DNA of 64,000 nucleotides from JAKZRT01 sp965247915 (lineage in GTDB: Bacteria; Pseudomonadota; Alphaproteobacteria; Rhodobacterales; Rhodobacteraceae): contig OZ252048.1 of assembly GCA_965247915.1 (NCBI GenBank), positions 1,488,001 to 1,552,000 on the forward strand. The letters are read 5' to 3'. Position 1 is the first letter of the stretch; every line of letters begins with the position of its first letter. Of the stretch, positions 58,774 to 64,000 are shown one piece after another. The notes beneath the pieces were generated by a model that did not search any database, was not told the origin of the DNA, and saw nothing but the letters and a program-made list of their open reading frames with translations. The translations under genes and the position numbers were made by a program.

Positions 58774-61128
58774 ATGCTGTTTGGTCTTGATGGCGTCGAA
58801 GTTGGCCTGATAATCGTTTTCCTGTGCCTTTTTGCGGGCATCCTCTCGGGGTTTCCGGTGGCTTTCGCCATCGGCGGCGCTGCTGTTATTTCCTTTGGCA
58901 TCATCGCCGCGCTCGACAGCGCCGGGTTGTTGTTGCATCAGGCCATCGACACCTCGTCGACCGCCTATGGCACGCTGATCGCCGACGGGGTGAAGGCCGA
59001 CAATATATCCGTATTCCGATACCCCGACCTGCCGCGCGCGGCGCAGGCCATTTTCGTCAACGGCTGGGAACAGGCGCTGGACCGCAACGTCAGCTTCATC
59101 GTTAACCGCATGAACGAGCGCGTCCTAGCCGGGCAATCCATCGAGACGCTCTTGGCGGTGTTGATGTTCGTGATGATGGGCATCACGCTGGAACGGTCGA
59201 AAATCGCCAACGACCTGCTGACCACCATGGCCCGCGTCTTTGGACCGCTGCCCGGCGGTCTGGCGGTCAGCATCGTGGTCGTGGGGGCGTTTCTGGCGGC
59301 CTCGACCGGGATTGTGGGTGCCACCGTGGTGACCATGGGGCTGCTGGCGCTGCCTACCATGCTGCGGCACAATTATTCTCCCGAGCTGGCCACTGGCGTG
59401 ATCGCCGCCAGCGGCACCCTCGGCCAGATCATCCCGCCCTCGATCGTCATCGTTCTGCTGGGCACACTTGCGGGCGATCTTTATTCGGCGGCGCAAGAGG
59501 TGCGGGCGCAATCGGCGGGTTGTTCTGACGCGCTGACCTATCTGGGTGCGCCCGCTGTGGTCTCGGTCGGCACGCTGTTCCAGGCGGCGCTGCTGCCGGG
59601 CATCCTTTTGGCCATGCTCTATGCGCTCTATGCATTTGGCTATGCGATGCTGAATCCGTCGAAGGCACCACCGGTGACTTTGGGCGCTACAAGCTCCGAG
59701 GTGGTGACCCGGGGCGAGGCGCTGACCTGGTTCCTCGCGGCCCCCGCCGGGCTGATCGCGGCGATGATCGTCGCGGTCCAGCTGGGCCTTATCGGCACGC
59801 AGGACGTGACCGTCGATACTTTCTCGGACGCCGGTCAGACGGCGTCGCTGCGCACCAGCGTCGGCGACGAATGCGCGGCCTCAATGCTCGATTTGCACGG
59901 GGTTGAGGCGTGGGAATCCGCGCTTGCCGAACAGGCTGCAATTAACGACGCGGGCGGGGTTCAGGAAAGCCGGGCGCTGAGCGACGGCGAACAGGCCGAG
60001 CTTTTGCTGGGCAAACTGGCCGCTGCGGCGCCGGTGGGAACCGGCATCGCGACGCTGTTTCTGCTTTTGTCACTGACGCTGATCGTGGCCCGGGGCATTT
60101 CACCCTCGTCGTCGCCCGTACCGCTGCTGCTCGGCGGCGCCGGCGTGGGACTGGCGCTGATCGTCGACGCGGCGCTGATCTCGCCGCTGACCAGCCCCGG
60201 CGCGACCGTGATCCTGCTGGCCCTACCGACCGTCATCACGCTTTACGGCGCCCGCGAGGCCGCGACCCGGCTGGGCCGGAACGAGCTGTTGCGCGTGGTC
60301 TTTCCGCCGCTGGTGCTGATCGTCGCGGTGCTGGGCTCGATCCTGGGCGGCATCACCAACCCGACCCCCGCCGCCGCCCTGGGCGCGGGCGGGGCGATCA
60401 TGCTGGCCGCCTATCGCAAGCTGCAGGACGAAGGCCGCACCGGGCGCATCGTGATCCGCGCGACCTTCGCCATCGTGATTATGATCCTTCTCGGCGTGAA
60501 CTTTGACCTGCGCGTCAATCTCAAAGATGTCAGCTTTGAGAACTGGCTGGCCTATCTGGTGGCCCAGGCGACCTATCTCTTTGCGATGTATGGAATTCTC
60601 TTCAGCTGCTGGACGCTGCTGCGCACCGGCGTGCTCCGCCCGGTGGTGCGCGCGACCGCCAAAGTTACCAGCATGGTCTTCACCATCCTGATCGGCTCGC
60701 AGCTATTAAATCTGGTGGTGATCTCGTTCGGCGGTGAACATTACATCCAGGACTTCCTGAAAAGTTTCGACAACGAATTCAAAGTGTTCCTGATCGTGAT
60801 GTTGGTTCTCTTCGTGCTCGGCTTTGTGTTGGATTTTCTCGAGATCATCTACATCGTCATCCCCATCGTCGGCCCGGTGATCTATGGCGGCACCATGGAC
60901 CCGAAATGGGTCACGATCATGATCGCGGTCAACCTGCAAACCTCGTTCCTGACCCCGCCCTTCGGGTTCGCGCTCTTCTATCTGCGCGGGGTGGCCCCCA
61001 AAGAGGTCACCACCGGCCACATCTATCGCGGCATCATCCCGTTCGTGCTGATCCAGGTCCTTGGCCTGGCGCTGCTGGCGCTGTTCCCGCAGGTCGTCAC
61101 CATCGTGCCCGACCTGATCGGGCGCTGA
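58774..61128 (+). CDS. TRAP transporter large permease (DctM-type), enlarged
   Basis: A 784-residue membrane protein, much larger than the usual ~430-residue DctM. Family blocks: FAGILSGFPVAFAIGGAAVIS at the N-terminus, ERSKIANDLLTTMARVFGPLPGGLAVSIVVVGAFLAASTGIVGATVVTMGLLALPTMLRHNYSPELATGVIAASGTLGQIIPPSIVIVLLG, and C-terminal FLEIIYIVIPIVGPVIYGGTMDPKWVTIMIAVNLQTSFLTPPFGFALFYLRGVAP. Additional loops lie at ~50-110 and ~345-410, and extra membrane helices at ~415-500. Similar large forms occur in Rhodobacteraceae. It would be the sodium-coupled translocation subunit. Confidence 0.9.
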   Translation: MLFGLDGVEVGLIIVFLCLFAGILSGFPVAFAIGGAAVISFGIIAALDSAGLLLHQAIDTSSTAYGTLIADGVKADNISVFRYPDLPRAAQAIFVNGWEQALDRNVSFIVNRMNERVLAGQSIETLLAVLMFVMMGITLERSKIANDLLTTMARVFGPLPGGLAVSIVVVGAFLAASTGIVGATVVTMGLLALPTMLRHNYSPELATGVIAASGTLGQIIPPSIVIVLLGTLAGDLYSAAQEVRAQSAGCSDALTYLGAPAVVSVGTLFQAALLPGILLAMLYALYAFGYAMLNPSKAPPVTLGATSSEVVTRGEALTWFLAAPAGLIAAMIVAVQLGLIGTQDVTVDTFSDAGQTASLRTSVGDECAASMLDLHGVEAWESALAEQAAINDAGGVQESRALSDGEQAELLLGKLAAAAPVGTGIATLFLLLSLTLIVARGISPSSSPVPLLLGGAGVGLALIVDAALISPLTSPGATVILLALPTVITLYGAREAATRLGRNELLRVVFPPLVLIVAVLGSILGGITNPTPAAALGAGGAIMLAAYRKLQDEGRTGRIVIRATFAIVIMILLGVNFDLRVNLKDVSFENWLAYLVAQATYLFAMYGILFSCWTLLRTGVLRPVVRATAKVTSMVFTILIGSQLLNLVVISFGGEHYIQDFLKSFDNEFKVFLIVMLVLFVLGFVLDFLEIIYIVIPIVGPVIYGGTMDPKWVTIMIAVNLQTSFLTPPFGFALFYLRGVAPKEVTTGHIYRGIIPFVLIQVLGLALLALFPQVVTIVPDLIGR

Positions 61129-61331
61129 GCGGATAAAACCTTGATTTCATCGTTTCAAAAGTACTTCGGGGGGTGCGGGGGGCAGCGCCCCCCGCTCGTT
61201 GCGCGACGCCGCAGGCGGCGCAAAGCCGCTCGGACACCGCGCTTGCGGCCCCCAGTTTGGCGTGACTCCGGCGGAATATTGGCGGTACATTTGGCCCGGA
61301 ACCAGAGGCATATGCAGCACGAGGAAACGCG

Positions 61332-63047
61332 ATGACGGAAGACCGTCAGACCTGCCACGCGCCCCGATCCCCGGCGGCCCGCGCCGCGCTGGCGCTGCTC
61401 TTCGCGGCTCTGGTGCTTGCCGGATGCGCCGCGGCGATGATGCGCACACCGTCGCCCGACATCGCCCGAAATCAGTACCTTGACGGGTATCCCTATTCGC
61501 CGCTGGTCTATCACCTCGATCTGTCGGTTTTGGCCTACCAGCTTTACGCCCAGACGCTGATCTGGCCCTTTGATCCGTTTTACGAGGCATTCGCCGGCCT
61601 CGACAATGACCGGAACCGGGTCATGCAAAATGTCCGCGCCTGGGCGCGCGCCACTGGGGCCCGGCAGGTGCGGACACCGCCAAAGCTTGGCGGCTACCGG
61701 GGGCCGGGTTTGCTGGCGGGCTTTGCCGACAACCCGCGCAGCGACCCGATTATCCATCGCTACGACCAGCTTTTTCCCTGGCGCCCGGCGATCTCCAACC
61801 CGGCGGACCGCTGGACCGAATACACCAGCCCCAATGCGATTACCGGCGCGATGCGCGATGTCTAGATGTGTTACCGCCGCACCGGGCGGCCGCAAGGCGA
61901 TGTCGCGGTCGAACATGTGACCTCGGATCAGGGCGCGGCGCGGCCAGGCGCGCGCGACGTGCTGCTGGCCTTCGAGGGCTGCACCGGTGACAAGGGCGAA
62001 CCGGGCCAGGTGGCGTCGCAAAGCCTGTTGGGCTTTGTGCTGATGCGCTACCTGTCGGGCAGCGATGACTATGATCTGCACATCACCTTTCGCGGCAGCC
62101 GCAGCGGCTCGGCCCTGCGCGCCGCGGTCAAGGCCAATTTCACCACATCTGCCAGCGGCAATCCCGACTGGGTTACCGACCTGGGCTAGTACCGCATCGG
62201 CGCGGGCGAAGGGGCCTCGGTGATTTCCACGACGGGGAAGGTGCATCGCGGTTTCGCCACGGCCATGGCCCAGAGCCTGCCGCAAATCTTCGCCTGCCTC
62301 GACCGTGGCGCGCGGCTGGCGCGCGGGCGGCCCCCGCGCACTATCTTCGTGACCGGCCACAGCTTGGGTGGCGGTCTGGCCCAGCATTTTGTCAGCGCGG
62401 TGCTTTTGGGTGATCGCTACGGGCCCGGTGGGGCCGGTCCGGCGATGCCGGCGCGGCTCGGCGCCTGGCCCTGGACCAACCTAAAACTGATCAGCTTCAG
62501 CGCGCCGACCGCGGGCGATGAGCTCTGGGCCGGGGTGCTGACCGAAGAGGCGCTGCAATCCGAGGCCTTCAACACGCGGATCGAACCGATCGACCTGACC
62601 GCGCTGGCGGTGCACGACCCGTCGATCCTGCCGCGTCTGGCCGATACGGGGCGTCCGGCGGGCTACCGGGTGCTGATCTCGACCGACCCGATCACCACCG
62701 AGAAAGTCAACCAGGGCAAGCACGTCGGCAAGACCATCTATGCCAACAAGCTCGGGCCGCTGGCGCCCTTCGCGGTCGCCAAACTGAAATCGCACGAGCC
62801 CGAACACATCCGCAACCTGCTCACGGCGACGCTCGATGACCCGCGCATCCCGCCCGGCCCGGTCCGCTACCGCGCCATGGCCGCGTTCAACCCCGGCCAC
62901 GTTCCGGGCGCGCAAGGCACCATTGCTGAATTTTCCAAGCTGCGAATTGCCATCGAAGATTTCGCCGCCACAACCGGGCTGCCCTACGACCCCGCCCGCC
63001 CGCGCCAGGATTTCGATATTTTCACGTCGTTCGTGGGTCCGGGGTAG
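61332..63047 (+). pseudogene. class 3-type lipase lipoprotein gene with two in-frame TAG codons
   Basis: One continuous frame of 571 codons is interrupted only by TAG at 61863-61865 (codon 178) and 62187-62189 (codon 286). The start has a lipoprotein signal (ALALLFAALVLAGC, Cys32). Conserved sequence continues directly across both stops: ...ITGAMRDV / MCYRRTGRPQGDV and ...NPDWVTDLG / YRIGAGEGASVI. The lipase_3-like core has DYDLHITFRGSRSG, FVTGHSLGGGLAQHFVSA (nucleophile Ser in GHSLGG) and NLKLISFSAPTAGDE. Both stops are one C-to-T change from CAG (Gln). It is a young pseudogene, a suppressed gene or a sequencing artefact. Confidence 0.8.
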
Positions 63048-63159
63048 TCGGCGCGGCGCACTGGGAACTATGGCGAATTACCCATGTTAACGCTTTTATC
63101 CTGTTATTACAAAGACTTGACCACCTGTTCAACCTTGAGCACTCTTCCTCAGGTGGTCC

Positions 63160-63990
63160 TCAGCCTGGCCGGCTGTCCGGCAGGCTGATTTTGGCCACCT
63201 GCTCGGCGATCGGATCGATTGAAACCGGGCTCAGATCGACGCCGTGATCGGCCGCCGCGCCGAGGTCGGCCCAGGCGCCGTTTTTGTAGATCTCCACGGC
63301 AGCGAAATTGGCCTTGTAGTCCATCTTCGGGCTGCCGGGCACCCAATAGCCCAGATAGACGTAGGGCAGTCCGGCCTCCAGGGCGATTTTCACGTGATCG
63401 AGGATCGCGTAAGTTCCCAGACTGGCGCGGGCCAGCGCCGGGTCAAAAAACGAATAGACCATCGACAGCCCGTCATCGAGGACATCCGTCAGACAGACCG
63501 CCGCCAGGGTGCGGCGGCCGCCCGGATTTTCCGGCGCGGCCGAATATTCGATCACCCGGCTGCGGATCGGGGTTTCCTCGATCATCGCGGCAAACTCGAA
63601 GAGATCCATATCGGCCATGCCGCCCTGGGCGTGGCGGCTGTCCAGATAGGTGCGAAACAGCTTGTACTGGTCCTCGCTGGCCCAGGGGCTGGTCGCATCG
63701 CGGGTGATATTGGCGTTCTTGCGCATCACCCGGCGCTGGCTTTTCGATGTGGTGAAATCGGCGACCCGGATGCGCGCCGAAAGACAGGCCGAGCATTCGG
63801 CGCACGAGGGGCGGTAAAGCACGTTCTGCGACCGGCGGAAGCCCTGCTTGGAAAGCGAATCGTTCAGCTTGCGCGCATAATCGCCCTGCAGCGCGGTGAA
63901 CAGCTTGCGCTCCATCCGGCCCTCAAGATAGGGGCAGGGCTGGGGGGCGGTCACATAAAACTGTGGCGCAACTGGCAGCGAATGGCGCAT
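63160..63990 (-). CDS. bpt: aspartate/glutamate leucyltransferase (bacterial protein transferase)
   Basis: A 276-residue transferase that adds Leu from leucyl-tRNA to N-terminal Asp or Glu, creating N-degrons for ClpS/ClpAP. FYVTAPQPCPYLEGRMERKLFT and YRPSCAECSACLSARIRVADFTTSKSQRRVMRKNANI hold the conserved cysteines (CPYL, CAECSAC). GNAT-like C-terminal part: VYSFFDPALARASLGTYAILDHVKIALEAGLPYVYLGYWVPGSPKMDYKANF. Length matches the family. ATG at 63990, ten bases inside the window edge, is the natural start. Confidence 0.94.
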   Translation of the reverse strand: MRHSLPVAPQFYVTAPQPCPYLEGRMERKLFTALQGDYARKLNDSLSKQGFRRSQNVLYRPSCAECSACLSARIRVADFTTSKSQRRVMRKNANITRDATSPWASEDQYKLFRTYLDSRHAQGGMADMDLFEFAAMIEETPIRSRVIEYSAAPENPGGRRTLAAVCLTDVLDDGLSMVYSFFDPALARASLGTYAILDHVKIALEAGLPYVYLGYWVPGSPKMDYKANFAAVEIYKNGAWADLGAAADHGVDLSPVSIDPIAEQVAKISLPDSRPG

Positions 63991-64000
63991 GGTCCAAGAA

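Overview
The window looks like a chromosome segment of a Rhodobacteraceae (Roseobacter-clade) alphaproteobacterium. The main reason is gene order: aroA - cmk - rpsA - ihfB - lapA-type - trpF - trpB is a conserved run in that family, and trpA/ychF and pth/rplY lie nearby. Further hints are high GC with alphaproteobacterial codon use, a VPLPA-CTERM protein, a DUF1127 protein, a Crp/Fnr regulator next to a class III cyclase, and a TRAP transporter. The family assignment is an inference; no rRNA gene is present.

Core segment 1 (1-29.5 kb) holds the aroA 3' end, a GFA-family protein, cmk, a small matrixin-type metalloprotease, a SARP/TPR regulator with DUF1326 and DUF2182 genes, rpsA, ihfB, a LapA-domain protein and trpF. 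An HdeA-like acidic protein, a cytochrome b/molybdopterin oxidoreductase pair and trpB follow. Then come two aspartate-tailed PepSY-like secreted proteins with a membrane-anchored LuxR-type regulator, DUF2237, nitroreductase, pth, rplY, an MFS transporter, an FMN-dependent hydroxyacid dehydrogenase, trpA, a VOC protein, ychF, and a TadE-like gene with two tandem TadG-like paralogues. IS5, IS1595 and IS630 elements interrupt this segment.

Accessory segment A (29.5-36.0 kb) begins with an IS3 element that has replaced the last codons of a C5-cytosine methyltransferase gene. A visibly AT-richer patch follows, with gene remnants, small coupled ORFs, an N6-adenine-type methyltransferase and a perfect 31-bp direct repeat 2.1 kb apart. 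It ends with an unrecognised, translationally coupled three-gene operon (secreted, membrane and Gly/aromatic-rich proteins) just before tRNA-Ser(GCU).

Segment B (36.0-42.5 kb) carries three consecutive large proteins with the GWD-type N-terminus and W-P-G-T-x-x-F-D / N-G-G-x-Q-x-G-G C-terminus of the clostridial P47/OrfX TULIP superfamily. This is the most unusual locus in the window. A VPLPA-CTERM surface protein and a Crp/Fnr regulator accompany it.

Accessory segment C (42.5-54.2 kb) is an insertion-sequence-rich scar. IS630 and IS66 have broken a nucleotide cyclase and an alpha/beta hydrolase. A Phd-type antitoxin, a 30-aa ORF and a truncated DEAD/DEAH (DUF1998/DruE-like) helicase form a coupled operon, which is fused tail-to-tail to a frameshifted, truncated ankyrin-cytochrome c gene. 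IS1182 closes the segment.

Core segment 2 (54.4-64 kb) has ilvB with an upstream attenuator and a Trp/Leu-rich leader peptide, a complete TRAP transporter, a lipase lipoprotein gene interrupted by two in-frame amber codons, and bpt (leucyl/arginyl-tRNA-protein transferase).
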